Part shown: positions 1 to 9,485 of the stretch, in pieces
How the letters are laid out: each line of letters opens with the position of its first letter
How positions within the stretch are numbered: position 1 is the stretch's first letter
Assembly (NCBI RefSeq): GCF_900105925.1
Contig: NZ_LT629791.1
Coordinates: forward strand, 4,558,001 to 4,622,000
Length of the DNA stretch: 64,000 nucleotides
Direction of reading: 5' to 3'
Origin: Jiangella alkaliphila
GTDB taxonomy: Bacteria > Actinomycetota > Actinomycetes > Jiangellales > Jiangellaceae
Notes under the pieces: model-generated
The model's database searches: none
What the model was told of the DNA's origin: nothing
What the model saw: the letters and a program-made list of their open reading frames with translations, nothing else
Made by a program: the position numbers and the translations under genes

Positions 1-750
1 ATCCTGCGCCGCCCGGCGTTCAACGTCGCCTACATCGGGTTCCAGCAGAACGTCCCGCCGTTCGACAACCTGCAGATCCGGCAGGCCATCGCGCACGCGA
101 TCGACTTCGACAACATCATCCAGACCAACTACCCCGAGGGTGCGGTCCGGGCGACGCAGTTCATGCCGCCCGAGCTGTTCGGCTGGGCCGACGACGTCAC
201 GACGTACGACTACGACCCGGATCTCGCCCGTGACCTGATCGCGCAGTCCGGCGTCACGGACCTGACGCTGCCGTTCTGGTACCCGACCGACGTCACCCGC
301 CCGTACATGCCGAACCCGCAGGCCAACTGGGAGCTGATGGCGGCGGACCTCGAGGCGGTCGGCTTCACCATCGAGCCGAACACGGCGCCGTGGAACCCGG
401 ACTACCTGGACGCCACCCAGACCGGCGGGACGCCGATGTTCCTGCTCGGCTGGAACGGCGACTTCGGTGACCCGGACAACTTCATCGGCACGTTCTTCCA
501 GCAGGTGAACCCGCAGTTCGGCAGCTTCGACAACCCGGAGATCTTCGACCAGCTCAACCAGGCGGAGGCGGAGACCGACGAAGAGCGACGGACGGAGCTG
601 TACCAGGAGGCCAACCGCATGATCATGGACTTCGTGCCGGGCATCCCGTACGTCCACAGCGAACCGGCCATCGCCTTCCGGGAGGGGATCGCCGGGTACG
701 TGCCCGACCCGCTGCAGAACGAGAGCTTCGCGACCGTCACGGTTGATTGA
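1..750 (+). CDS. ABC peptide/nickel-type substrate-binding protein, C-terminal part
   Basis: This is the last 249 codons of an extracellular solute-binding protein of the SBP_bac_5 (DppA/OppA/NikA) family; the signal peptide and N-terminal lobe lie before the window. The reading frame is open from base 1. Visible family features are the segment FDNLQIRQAIAHAID near the start, typical of family 5 just before the hinge, and a C-terminal stretch of ELYQEANRMIMDFVPGIPYV type, where the last helix precedes a closing strand. The protein would capture an oligopeptide or similar ligand outside the membrane and deliver it to the permeases encoded 7 bases downstream. The ligand cannot be deduced. Confidence 0.92.
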   Translation: MLRRPAFNVAYIGFQQNVPPFDNLQIRQAIAHAIDFDNIIQTNYPEGAVRATQFMPPELFGWADDVTTYDYDPDLARDLIAQSGVTDLTLPFWYPTDVTRPYMPNPQANWELMAADLEAVGFTIEPNTAPWNPDYLDATQTGGTPMFLLGWNGDFGDPDNFIGTFFQQVNPQFGSFDNPEIFDQLNQAEAETDEERRTELYQEANRMIMDFVPGIPYVHSEPAIAFREGIAGYVPDPLQNESFATVTVD

Positions 751-757
751 CGACTAG

Positions 758-1762
758 ATGCTCAAGTTCGTCGTACGGCGGCTCCTCCAGCTGATTCCGA
801 TCCTGCTCGGGCTGTCGGTGCTGCTGTTCGTGTGGCTGCGCGCGCTCCCGGGAGGGCCTGCCCAGGCCCTCCTGGGGGAGCGCGCGACCGCCGAATCCGT
901 CGCTCGTATCGAGGAGCTCTACGGGCTCAACGAACCCTGGTACGTCCAGTACTGGAAATTCCTCTCCGCAGCAGTGCGGCTCGACTTCGGCAACAGCGCC
1001 AACACCAACCGGCCGGTGACCGAGGAGATGATGCGGACCTTCCCGGCCACCTTCGAGCTGGCGACGGCCGCGCTGATCTTCGCGGTCGGCGTCGGCGTCC
1101 CGCTGGGCTACTTCGCGGCGAAGAAGTACGGCGGCTGGCTGGACAACCTGTCGGTGTCGGGCTCGCTGCTGGGGGTCGCGGTGCCGGTGTTCTTCCTGGC
1201 CTACATCCTCAAGTACGTGTTCAGCGTCAAGCTGGGCTGGTTCCCGACCCAGGGCCGGGACGATCCGCGCATCGACGCGGACCATCCCACGGGCCTGTAC
1301 GTGCTCGACGGCATCCTCACCGGCAATCTCGAGGCCAGCTGGGACGCCATCATGCACCTGGTGCTGCCGGCGATCGCCCTGGGCGCCATCCCGCTGGCCA
1401 TCATCGTCCGCATCACCCGGGCCAGCGTGCTCGACGTCGTGCACGAGGACTACGTGCGCACCGCCGAGGCGAAGGGCCTGTACGAGCGGACGATCACCCG
1501 CCGGCACGTGCTGCGCAACGCGCTGCTGCCGGTGGCGACCGTCATCGGGCTGTCGGCCGGGCTGCTGTTCTCCGGTGCCATCCTGACCGAGACGGTGTTC
1601 GCCTTCGACGGCGTCGGCCGGTTCATCTACGAGGCGATCACCGTGCGCGACTACGCCGTCCTGCAGGGGTTCATCCTGGTGATCGCGGCGATGTACGTCG
1701 TCGTGAACCTGCTCGTCGACGTGTCGTACGGTCTGATCGACCCACGAGTCCGGGTGAGGTGA
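758..1762 (+). CDS. ABC peptide transporter permease, DppB-like
   Basis: A 334-residue inner-membrane permease of the DppB/OppB type. It has an N-terminal membrane anchor (residues about 9-30), then a block of five further membrane segments forming the BPD_transp_1 domain. The EAA loop that contacts the ATPase is visible as DYVRTAEAKGLYERTITRRH. The C-terminus YGLIDPRVRVR matches the family ending. The start codon ATG lies 7 bases after the binding-protein stop, and the DppC-like gene follows after 4 bases, so the five transporter genes form one operon. Confidence 0.95.
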   Translation: MLKFVVRRLLQLIPILLGLSVLLFVWLRALPGGPAQALLGERATAESVARIEELYGLNEPWYVQYWKFLSAAVRLDFGNSANTNRPVTEEMMRTFPATFELATAALIFAVGVGVPLGYFAAKKYGGWLDNLSVSGSLLGVAVPVFFLAYILKYVFSVKLGWFPTQGRDDPRIDADHPTGLYVLDGILTGNLEASWDAIMHLVLPAIALGAIPLAIIVRITRASVLDVVHEDYVRTAEAKGLYERTITRRHVLRNALLPVATVIGLSAGLLFSGAILTETVFAFDGVGRFIYEAITVRDYAVLQGFILVIAAMYVVVNLLVDVSYGLIDPRVRVR

Positions 1763-1766
1763 GCGC

Positions 1767-2681
1767 ATGAGCCTGTCCGAGATCGAGGCGACCACCGAGT
1801 CCGAGCAGGTCGAGCCGGTAGCCGGCAACCTCCGCAAGGAGGCGTGGAAGCGGCTGAAGCGCGACCCCGTCGCCCTTGTCGGGTTCGCCCTGATCGCGTT
1901 CTTCATCCTGGTCGCGATCCTGGCGCCGCTGATCGCGCCGTACGCCCCGGACGCTCAACCCGGCCGCGGGATGATCACGCCGACGAACATCCCCGGCCCG
2001 TCCGCCGACCACTGGTTCGGGCTGGACGCGTCCGGCCGCGACGAGTTCAGCCGCGTCGTCTACGGCGCCCGGCAGTCGCTGCTGGTCGGCGTCGTGGCGA
2101 CGTTGTTCGGCATGCTCGGCGGCCTGATCCTGGGCACCCTCGCCGGCGCGTTCGGCGGCAAGGTCGACACCGTCGTCATGCGGATCGTCGACGTCATGCT
2201 GTCGATCCCCGGCCTGCTGATGGCCATCGCCATCGCGGCGCTGCTGGGTGCCAGCTTCTGGTCGGTCATGATCGCCATCGCGATCATCAACGTGCCGGTG
2301 TTCGCCCGGCTGCTCCGCGGGCAGATGCTGGCCCAGCGCGGCTCCGACTACGTCCTGGCGGCGGTGTCGATCGGGGTGCGGCGGCGGCCGATCGTGTTCG
2401 GGCACATCCTGCCGAACTCGATCTCGCCGGTCATCGTCCAGGCGACGCTGACGCTGGCGACGGCGATCATCGAGGCGGCCGGGCTGTCGTTCCTCGGCCT
2501 GGGCAGCGCCGACCCGCGGGTCCCCGAGTGGGGCCGCATGCTCGCCGACACCCAGCGCTACCTGGCCTCCGCGCCGCACCTGGCGTTCTTCCCCGGCATC
2601 GCCATCGTCATCGCCGCGCTGGGCTTCACCATGCTCGGCGAACGGCTGCGCGAGGCCATCGATCCCAAGTACCGGCGGTGA
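1767..2681 (+). CDS. ABC peptide transporter permease, DppC-like
   Basis: A 304-residue second permease of the same importer. An N-terminal cytoplasmic tail (about 35 residues) precedes the first membrane segment, followed by the periplasmic loop and the five-helix BPD_transp_1 domain. The EAA region [20 protein letters not shown] and the following segment [10 protein letters not shown] are characteristic of DppC/OppC. It ends [13 protein letters not shown], the usual family ending. The stop overlaps the GTG start of the next gene (GTGA), so the ATPase is probably translationally coupled. Confidence 0.95.
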   Translation: MSLSEIEATTESEQVEPVAGNLRKEAWKRLKRDPVALVGFALIAFFILVAILAPLIAPYAPDAQPGRGMITPTNIPGPSADHWFGLDASGRDEFSRVVYGARQSLLVGVVATLFGMLGGLILGTLAGAFGGKVDTVVMRIVDVMLSIPGLLMAIAIAALLGASFWSVMIAIAIINVPVFARLLRGQMLAQRGSDYVLAAVSIGVRRRPIVFGHILPNSISPVIVQATLTLATAIIEAAGLSFLGLGSADPRVPEWGRMLADTQRYLASAPHLAFFPGIAIVIAALGFTMLGERLREAIDPKYRR

Positions 2682-3682
2682 GTGTGACGAGTTCCGAACC
2701 CCTGCTCGACGTCCGCGACCTGTCCGTCACGTTCACCCGCAAGGGCGGGCCGACGGTGCACGCCGTCGACGGCGTCTCGTTCACCGTCGCGCCGGGCGAG
2801 ACGGTCGGCCTGGTGGGCGAGTCGGGCAGCGGCAAGTCGGTGACGTCGCTCGCCATCATGCGGCTGCTGGCGCGCCGCGGCGTCCAGGTCGGCGGGCAGG
2901 TGCTGTTCGACGGCGACGACCTGCTGACGCTGCCGCGCGACCGGATGCGCGACATCCGCGGCCGCGACATCGCCATGGTGTTCCAGGACCCGATGTCGTC
3001 GCTCAACCCGGTGGTGCCGATCGGTGTCCAGGTCACCGAGGTGCTGGAACGGCACCAGGACCTCAAGGGCGAGCAGGCCCGCGCCGCGGCCGAGAACCTG
3101 CTGTTCCGGGTCGGCATCCCGGACCCGTCGCGCCGGCTCAAGGAGTACCCGCACCAGCTGTCCGGCGGCATGCGCCAGCGCGCGCTGATCGCAATGGCGC
3201 TGGCCTGCCGGCCGCGGCTGCTGATCGCCGACGAGCCGACGACGGCGCTCGACGTCACCATCCAGGCGCAGATCATCGAGCTGCTCAAGGAACTGGTGCA
3301 GGACACCGGCGCGTCGCTGGTGATGATCACGCACGACCTCGGCGTCGTCGCCGGTCTGTGCGACACCGTCCACGTCATGTACTCCGGCCGGGTGGTCGAG
3401 TCGGCCGGGCGGCGGGAGCTGTTCGGGCAGCCGCGGCACCCGTACACCGGCGGGCTGCTGGCCTCGGTGCCCCGGCTCGACTCGCCGCGCGGCGCTCCGC
3501 TGCACCCGATCCCGGGCTCGCCGACGGACGTGCTGCGCTGGGATCGCGGCTGCGCGTTCTCGCCGCGCTGCCGGAACAAGATCGATGCCTGCGTCGGGGC
3601 ACCGCCGCCGCTGGAGAACCTGGCCGGCCGGTCGCTGCGCTGCCTGAACCCGCTGGAGCTCACCGAGGAGGTACCGGCGTGA
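2678..3682 (+). CDS. ABC peptide transporter ATP-binding protein, DppD-like
   Basis: A 334-residue ATPase subunit. Walker A is GESGSGKS at residues 47-54, the signature is LSGGMRQR, and Walker B is [12 protein letters not shown]. The C-terminal oligopeptide-transporter extension has the family cysteines in [14 protein letters not shown]. The GTG at 2678, which overlaps the permease stop, was chosen; a second in-frame GTG lies two codons later. It pairs with the next gene to power import. The long open frame upstream of 2678 is an alternative-frame shadow of the permease. Confidence 0.94.
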   Translation: MSVTSSEPLLDVRDLSVTFTRKGGPTVHAVDGVSFTVAPGETVGLVGESGSGKSVTSLAIMRLLARRGVQVGGQVLFDGDDLLTLPRDRMRDIRGRDIAMVFQDPMSSLNPVVPIGVQVTEVLERHQDLKGEQARAAAENLLFRVGIPDPSRRLKEYPHQLSGGMRQRALIAMALACRPRLLIADEPTTALDVTIQAQIIELLKELVQDTGASLVMITHDLGVVAGLCDTVHVMYSGRVVESAGRRELFGQPRHPYTGGLLASVPRLDSPRGAPLHPIPGSPTDVLRWDRGCAFSPRCRNKIDACVGAPPPLENLAGRSLRCLNPLELTEEVPA

Positions 3683-4770
3683 GCGGCGACGTGCTGCTGT
3701 CCGTCCGCGGGCTCGAGGTCCACTTCCCGATCAGGTCGGGCATCATCATCGAGCGGCAGATCGGCGCGGTCAAGGCCGTCGACGGCGTCGACCTCGACGT
3801 CCCGCGCGGCGCCACCGTCGGGCTGGTGGGGGAGTCCGGCTGCGGCAAGTCGACGCTCGGCCGGGCGATCCTGCGGCTGGTCGAGCCGACCGCGGGCTCC
3901 ATCACCTTCGACGGCACCGACGTCCGGTCGCTGGCCGGCGAGGAACTGCGCCGCATGCGCCGGCAGATGCAGATGGTCTTCCAGGACCCGATGGCCAGCC
4001 TCGACCCGCGGCAGAACGTCCAGTCGGTGCTCAGCGAGCCGCTGCGGGCGCACGGCATCGGCGGCGACCACCAGGCGCGGGTGCGCGAATTGCTCGACGT
4101 GGTGGGGCTGCCGGCGTCGGCGGCCAACCGCTACCCGCACGAGTTCTCCGGCGGCCAGCGCCAGCGCATCGGCATCGCCCGCGCGATCGCGCTGGAGCCG
4201 CAGCTGATCGTCGCCGACGAGCCGGTGTCGGCGCTGGACGTGTCCATCCAGGCGCAGGTGGTGAACCTGCTGGAGGAGCTGCAGGACCGCCTCGGGCTGA
4301 CCTACCTGGTCATCGCGCACGACCTCGCCGTCGTCCGGCACATCGCCGACGTCGTCGCCGTCATGTACCTGGGCGGGCTGGTCGAGCAGGCGCCGTCGGA
4401 CGACCTCTACGCCACGCCGCTGCACCCGTACACGAAGGCGCTGATGTCCGCGGTGCCGATCCCGGACCCGGAGGTCGAGGACACCCGCCAGCGGATCCTG
4501 CTGCAGGGCGACCTGCCCTCGCCGGCCAACCCGCCGGCCGGCTGCCGGTTCCACACCCGGTGCCCGTTCCGCCAGCAGACCCGCTGCGCCGACGAGCGGC
4601 CGGTGCTGCGCACGGTGACCGGACACCCGGAGGCGCACCGGGTGGCCTGCCACTGGGCCGAGGACATCGAGGCCGGGCGGATCTTGCCCGTCGCCTCAGC
4701 CGTCGTCGAGCCCGAGGCCGAGCCCAAGGCTGAGCCCGACCCGGATCCCGCGCCGGACCCCGCGGCCTGA
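3679..4770 (+). CDS. ABC peptide transporter ATP-binding protein, DppF-like
   Basis: A 363-residue second ATPase subunit. Walker A is GESGCGKS at residues 51-58, the signature is FSGGQRQR, and Walker B is [12 protein letters not shown]. The extension carries [18 protein letters not shown] 3679 overlaps the preceding stop (GTGA). The last 25 or so residues are a low-complexity Glu/Pro/Asp tail ([16 protein letters not shown]) that family members do not need and is probably disordered. The gene ends only 3 bases from the convergent Imm5-like gene, leaving no room for a separate terminator. Confidence 0.94.
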   Translation: MSGDVLLSVRGLEVHFPIRSGIIIERQIGAVKAVDGVDLDVPRGATVGLVGESGCGKSTLGRAILRLVEPTAGSITFDGTDVRSLAGEELRRMRRQMQMVFQDPMASLDPRQNVQSVLSEPLRAHGIGGDHQARVRELLDVVGLPASAANRYPHEFSGGQRQRIGIARAIALEPQLIVADEPVSALDVSIQAQVVNLLEELQDRLGLTYLVIAHDLAVVRHIADVVAVMYLGGLVEQAPSDDLYATPLHPYTKALMSAVPIPDPEVEDTRQRILLQGDLPSPANPPAGCRFHTRCPFRQQTRCADERPVLRTVTGHPEAHRVACHWAEDIEAGRILPVASAVVEPEAEPKAEPDPDPAPDPAA

Positions 4771-4773
4771 TCG

Positions 4774-5316
4774 TCAGGCGCGCAGCAGCGCGTCGAGCTG
4801 ACGGATCAGCTCGCCGACCCGTCCGCCCCCGCTCGGGGCGGGCGGGTAGCGGCGCAGGACGTCCACGACGACGGGGTCCACGAGGTCGCGGGCCCGGGCG
4901 ACGTAGCCGGCGGCGACGGCGGGGTCGTCGCCCGCGGCCAGCTCGAACGCCCGCGCCGTGTGGGCGGCCGCGCCGAGGATGTGCTTGACCTGCGTGGCCT
5001 TGGCCAGTGGGTGCAGGTAGGCGGCGCCGCAGCAGTCGGCCGACGCGCGGGCGGCCTCGCTGGCCGCCGGCCGCCCGGCGTCGCGGGTCTCCTGTGCAGC
5101 CCGGTGCGCCGCGAACGCGTGGTCGCGCAGCAGCTTGGTCCGGTCGGCGCCGTCGGCGAAGGCCTGCGCGGTGTCGAGTGCGGCCCCGGCGCGCTCGTCG
5201 CCGGGGCACTCGGCCTCGAAGATCGCCAGCGCGGGCTGCGCGCAGGCCACCGTGTAACCGGTGACCTGGCGCAGCTCGCTCAGCGTGAGGTCGATCGTGG
5301 CGGTGTCGTCCGCCAT
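4774..5316 (-). CDS. Putative immunity-like protein (Imm5-type helical protein)
   Basis: A 180-residue, Ala-rich, all-helical cytoplasmic protein. It resembles the actinobacterial family often annotated as putative immunity protein or mis-annotated as 'exonuclease SbcC'. Family-like segments are ACAQPALAIFEAECPGDERA, then RTKLLRDHAFAAHRAA, then AAYLHPLAKATQVKHILG, where the HPLA and KHILG blocks are the best conserved. No toxin gene is adjacent, so an immunity role is not supported by context. It lies 9 bases downstream of the FtsX-type permease on the same strand and may be cotranscribed with it. The family call is from recall, not a search. Confidence 0.6.
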   Translation of the reverse strand: MADDTATIDLTLSELRQVTGYTVACAQPALAIFEAECPGDERAGAALDTAQAFADGADRTKLLRDHAFAAHRAAQETRDAGRPAASEAARASADCCGAAYLHPLAKATQVKHILGAAAHTARAFELAAGDDPAVAAGYVARARDLVDPVVVDVLRRYPPAPSGGGRVGELIRQLDALLRA

Positions 5317-5325
5317 GCCGTTCTC

Positions 5326-7881
5326 CTACTCAGTGGTGATGGCGCGCAGCACGTCCAGCTTGGCGGCCCGGCGGGCCGGCCAGACGGCGGCCAGCACGCC
5401 GATGACCGCGGCGAGCACGACGAACACGACCAGCTGCCCGCCCGGGATCGAGAGCACCTCGAGCCCGTCGTCTGCGATGGCGCGCTGCAGCGACACCCCG
5501 AACACCAGGCCCAGCGCGACGCCGAGGACGGCGCCGAGGACGGCGATGGCGATGGACTCCAGCCGGATGGTGCGGCGCAGCTGGCGCCGGCTCATGCCGA
5601 CCGCCCGCAACAGGCCCACCTCGCGGGTGCGCTCCATGACCGACAGCGCCAGCGTGTTGACGATGCCCAGGACCGCGATCAGCACGGCCAGCCCGAGCAG
5701 CGCGTACACCAGGAACAGCAGCTGGTTCACCTGGTCGCGGGAGGACTCCTTGTACTCCTCCTGGTCCTGGACGGTGACCGTCGGGACGTCCGCGGTCACC
5801 TCGTCGAGACCCTCGTGGACGGTGGCGAGGTCGGCCCCGTCGTCGGCGATGACGTAGAGCAGCGAGTCCAGCGCCGGGACCGCGCCGTCCTCGAGCGTCT
5901 GCTGGCTGACGACGACGCCGCCGGACAGCAGCGGCGACTGGCCGTAGATGCCGACCAGCTCGATCTCCTCGTCGGAACCGGGCAGTTGCATGCGGACGGT
6001 GTCGCCGACGGAGAGGCCGTCGGACTCGGCCTGCTGCTCGCCGATGAGGAACCCGCCGCCGCTGAGGTCGTCGCTGCCCTCGACCATCGGCAGGTCGGCG
6101 GCCCGGCCGTACGCGACCGGGTCGAAGGCCTGCACGAACGTCTGGTCGCCGTCGACGACCGCGCCGGAGGCCCGGACCGCGACCACCTCGGAGACGCCGT
6201 CGACCTGGCTCGCCTGCTCGGCGACGGCCGGCGAGAACGGCTGCCCGACGGCGTTGGAGACCACGAACTGGGCGCGGACGCCGTCGTCGAGCGCGCGGTC
6301 GACGGTGGCGTTGGCCGATGCGCCGATGATGGAGATGGCCGTCACCAGCGCCATGCCGATCATCAGCGCCGACGCCGTGGCCGCCGTGCGCCGCGGGTTG
6401 CGCAGCGCGTTCTCGCGGGCGAGCCGGCCGACGGTGCCGAATGCCTTCGGGTACCAGCCGGCCACGACCCGCAGGACCGGCGTCGCCAGCACCGGCGCCA
6501 GCAGCGCCACGCCGATGAACACGGCGAAGATGCCGGCGCCGACCAGCAGCGCGGCGTCGTCGACGGAAGCGAACAGGCCGGTCGCCATGGCCGCGGCGCC
6601 ACCCAGCGTCAGCACGCCGCCGACCCACAGGATGCCGCGCCGGGACGACTCGATCTGGCCGACGTCGTCGCGCATGGCCGCGATCGGCGGGACCTTGGAC
6701 GCCCGCCGGGCCGGGATGAACGCGGCCACCATGGTCACCACGATGCCCACGATGTAGGAGATGACGATGGTGCGCGGCAGCAGCACCAGCCCGCCGGCCA
6801 GCTCCAGGCCGAACGCTCCGAACACCGTCTTGAGCAACTGTGCGACGCCGAGGCCGAGCAGCAGGCCGAGCGTCGACCCGACGATGCCGACGACCAGCGC
6901 CTCGAGCAGGACTGACCGGGTCACCTGGTGCCGGCCGGCGCCCAGCGCCCGGAACAGCGCCATCTCCTGGGCGCGCTGCGCCACCAGGATCGAGAACGTG
7001 TTGAGGATCAGGAACACGCCGACGAACAGGGCGATGGCGGCGAACACCAGCAGGAAGGTGTTGAAGAAGCCGAGCCCTTCCTCGATCGCCGACGCGGTCT
7101 CCTCGTCGACGTCGGCGCCGGTCAGTGCCTCGAAGTCGTCCGGGAGGACCGCGCTGATCTCGTCGCGCACCTCCTCGGCGCTGGCGCCGTCGGCGGCCGT
7201 CACCGAGATGCGGTTGAAGGCGTCCTCACCGTCGAGGAACAGCTCCTGGGCGTAGCCGGTCTCGAACACCGACAGGCTGGCGCCGGCCAGGCTGCCGGAC
7301 TCGCCGAACCGGACGACGCCGACCAGCTCGGCCGAGACGCGCGGTTCGTCGCCGGAGCTGACGAACTGGACCTCGTCGCCGATCTGGTAGCCGGAGTTCT
7401 CGAACGTGCGGTCGTCGAGCGCGACCTCGCCCGGGCCGGCCGGCAGCTCGCCGTCGACCAGCTCGATGACCGGGTCGCCCTCGGCGTTGGGGCCGTCGTG
7501 CCAGTTGACGGCGATGCCGGGGGCGCCCTGCGTGGTCATGACGTCGCCGTCGGTGTCGAGGACGAAGAAGCTCTGGTTCTCGATCTCGCCGTCGGCGCGC
7601 TCGACGCCCGGCAGCCCGCTGACGTCGTCGACCAGGCCGGACGGGATGGTCGTGGTGGTGCCCGTGGCGAACCCGGCGAACAGGTCGGTCTCGCCGGGCA
7701 GGTCGGGCCTGACGACGACGTCGGAGGACAGGCCGCCGAAGATGTCGTCGAAGGTGCGGTTGATCGTGTCGGTGAAGACGTACGACCCGGCCACGAAGGC
7801 CACACCGAGCACGATGGCGAACGCGCTCATGGCCAGCCGCAGCTTGCGCGCGGCCAGGCTCTTGAGAGTCGCGCGGATCAT
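5326..7881 (-). CDS. FtsX-type ABC transporter permease (MacB/SalY class), 851 aa
   Basis: A large permease with an N-terminal membrane anchor (residues about 15-38), a long extracytoplasmic MacB_PCD-like domain, then two FtsX membrane domains. The first begins near FLLVFAAIALFVGVFLILN and the second is at the C-terminus (LLFLVYALLGLAVLIAVLG). The 10-helix, duplicated layout of about 850 residues is typical of actinobacterial exporters that move lipids or peptides, or act in stress signalling. The start at 7881 ([20 protein letters not shown]) overlaps the ATPase stop; the open frame continuing upstream to 8256 is an antisense-type extension inside the ATPase gene. Confidence 0.93.
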   Translation of the reverse strand: MIRATLKSLAARKLRLAMSAFAIVLGVAFVAGSYVFTDTINRTFDDIFGGLSSDVVVRPDLPGETDLFAGFATGTTTTIPSGLVDDVSGLPGVERADGEIENQSFFVLDTDGDVMTTQGAPGIAVNWHDGPNAEGDPVIELVDGELPAGPGEVALDDRTFENSGYQIGDEVQFVSSGDEPRVSAELVGVVRFGESGSLAGASLSVFETGYAQELFLDGEDAFNRISVTAADGASAEEVRDEISAVLPDDFEALTGADVDEETASAIEEGLGFFNTFLLVFAAIALFVGVFLILNTFSILVAQRAQEMALFRALGAGRHQVTRSVLLEALVVGIVGSTLGLLLGLGVAQLLKTVFGAFGLELAGGLVLLPRTIVISYIVGIVVTMVAAFIPARRASKVPPIAAMRDDVGQIESSRRGILWVGGVLTLGGAAAMATGLFASVDDAALLVGAGIFAVFIGVALLAPVLATPVLRVVAGWYPKAFGTVGRLARENALRNPRRTAATASALMIGMALVTAISIIGASANATVDRALDDGVRAQFVVSNAVGQPFSPAVAEQASQVDGVSEVVAVRASGAVVDGDQTFVQAFDPVAYGRAADLPMVEGSDDLSGGGFLIGEQQAESDGLSVGDTVRMQLPGSDEEIELVGIYGQSPLLSGGVVVSQQTLEDGAVPALDSLLYVIADDGADLATVHEGLDEVTADVPTVTVQDQEEYKESSRDQVNQLLFLVYALLGLAVLIAVLGIVNTLALSVMERTREVGLLRAVGMSRRQLRRTIRLESIAIAVLGAVLGVALGLVFGVSLQRAIADDGLEVLSIPGGQLVVFVVLAAVIGVLAAVWPARRAAKLDVLRAITTE

Positions 7882-8639
7882 GCCTGCTGCCCCACGGCGT
7901 CGAAGCCCTTCATGCGCTCGAGCACCTTCTCGGCCGTCGGGTCGGACATCTCGTCGACGATCTGGCCGTCGGCGAGGAACAGCACCCGGTCGGAGTAGGC
8001 GGCGGCGTTGGGGTCGTGCGTGACCATGACGATGGTCTGCCCGAACTCGCGGACCGAGCGGCGCAGGAACGACAGCACCTCGGTACCGGACCGGGAGTCG
8101 AGGTTGCCGGTGGGCTCGTCGGCGAAGATGATCTCGGGCTGGCTGACCAGCGCCCGGGCGCACGCGACGCGCTGCTGCTGGCCGCCGGAGAGCTGGTTGG
8201 GCTTGTGCCCGAGCCGGTCGGCCAGGCCGACTGTCGCGATGACGTTGTCGAACCACTCCTTGTCGATCGAGCGGCCGGCGATGTCGAGCGGCAGCGTGAT
8301 GTTCTCGCGCGCTGTCAGCGTCGGGATCAGGTTGAACGCCTGGAAGACGAAGCCGATCTTGTCGCGGCGCAGCTTGGTGAGCTCTTTGTCGTTCAGCCCG
8401 CTCAGGTCGGTGTCGCCGATGTAGACCTGCCCGGACGTCGACGAGTCCAGCGCGGCCATGCAGTGCATGAGCGTGGACTTGCCGGAGCCGGACGGGCCCA
8501 TGATGGCGGTGTACTGGCCGGCGGCGAACTCCACTGTCACGCCGCCGAGCGCCACCACTCGTGTGTCGTCCTTGCCATAGATCTTCGTCAGGTCAACGGC
8601 GCGGGCCGCCGTGCGCGGCGAACTGGGTTCCGTCGTCAC
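7878..8639 (-). CDS. ABC transporter ATP-binding protein, MacB/LolD type
   Basis: A 253-residue ATPase with Walker A GPSGSGKS at residues 48-55, the segment [20 protein letters not shown] (Q-loop), signature LSGGQQQR, Walker [14 protein letters not shown] and the switch histidine in MVTHD. The EPTGNLDS form is specific to the MacB/FtsE/LolD class, which fits the FtsX-type permease whose ATG overlaps its stop. The two form a complete exporter without an obvious separate adaptor. The 165 bases upstream separate it from the response-regulator gene and probably contain its promoter. Confidence 0.95.
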   Translation of the reverse strand: MTTEPSSPRTAARAVDLTKIYGKDDTRVVALGGVTVEFAAGQYTAIMGPSGSGKSTLMHCMAALDSSTSGQVYIGDTDLSGLNDKELTKLRRDKIGFVFQAFNLIPTLTARENITLPLDIAGRSIDKEWFDNVIATVGLADRLGHKPNQLSGGQQQRVACARALVSQPEIIFADEPTGNLDSRSGTEVLSFLRRSVREFGQTIVMVTHDPNAAAYSDRVLFLADGQIVDEMSDPTAEKVLERMKGFDAVGQQA

Positions 8640-8804
8640 CGGTGCGCTCCTCGTCAGCTGGTTCGTGGATCGCCTTCAACGCTAGGCGGCGCGGCGGCCG
8701 GGGTGATCCGCGAACCGCACGGTCTGCGGGCTCCACCGTGAGGAGTAGGGCGTGCGCCGGGGCCGTCCTGCGGGCGTACGACCGGCGCCGGCGGCCGGCC
8801 CGTC

Positions 8805-9485
8805 TTACAGCGCGCCGGGCTGGACCAGGCCGCTCTCGTAGGCGTAGACGGCGGCCTGGACGCGGTCGCGCAGCCCCAGCTTCGTCAGGACGTTGCCGAC
8901 GTGGGTCTTCACCGTGGTCTCGCTGACGACCAGCTCGGCGGCGATCTCGGCGTTGGAGTAGCCGCGCGCGACCAGCGTCAGCACCTCGCGCTCGCGGTCG
9001 GTGAGGTGCGCCAGGTTGGCCGGCGTGGGGGAGTCGGTGGCGGGGAAGCGGCTGGCGAACATGTCCAGCAGCCGGCGGGTGATGCTCGGCGCGACCACGG
9101 CGTCGCCGCGCGACACCGTGCGGATGGCCGTCACCAGGTCCTCGGCCGGGACGTCCTTGAGCAGGAAGCCGCTGGCGCCTGCCCGCAGCGCCTCGACGAC
9201 GTACTCGTCGAGGTCGAAGGTGGTGAGGACGAGGACGCGCGGCGTGGTCTCGCGGGCCGCGCCGGTGATCTGGCGGGTCGCCTGGACGCCGTCGACGCGG
9301 GGCATGCGGATGTCCATCAGCACGACGTCGGGCTGCAGCGCCCGCGCGTCGGCCACCGCCTGCTCGCCGTCGCCGGACTCGCCGACCACAGCGATGTCGG
9401 ACTCGGCCTCGAGGATCATGCGGAAACCGGTGCGCAGCAGTGGCTGGTCGTCCACCAGCAGCACCCGGATGGGCTGGACCGTCAT
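8805..9485 (-). CDS. NarL/LuxR-family response regulator
   Basis: A 226-residue regulator with an N-terminal receiver domain (acidic pocket VDDQP at 11-15, phospho-acceptor Asp58 in LMDIRMPR, Lys in FLLKDV) and a C-terminal LuxR helix-turn-helix (LTDREREVLTLVARGYSNAE, then ETTVKTHVGNVLTKLGLRDR). Its start overlaps the stop of the histidine kinase gene (ATGA), so kinase and regulator are translationally coupled. The position directly upstream of the MacB-type exporter suggests that the exporter is its target. The stimulus is unknown. Confidence 0.95.
   Translation of the reverse strand: MTVQPIRVLLVDDQPLLRTGFRMILEAESDIAVVGESGDGEQAVADARALQPDVVLMDIRMPRVDGVQATRQITGAARETTPRVLVLTTFDLDEYVVEALRAGASGFLLKDVPAEDLVTAIRTVSRGDAVVAPSITRRLLDMFASRFPATDSPTPANLAHLTDREREVLTLVARGYSNAEIAAELVVSETTVKTHVGNVLTKLGLRDRVQAAVYAYESGLVQPGAL

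Noticed and set aside
5326-8256. A 976-residue reading of the FtsX permease
   Set aside because: The extra 125 residues are the ATPase gene read in another frame; the true start at 7881 overlaps the ATPase stop and begins with a normal membrane anchor.
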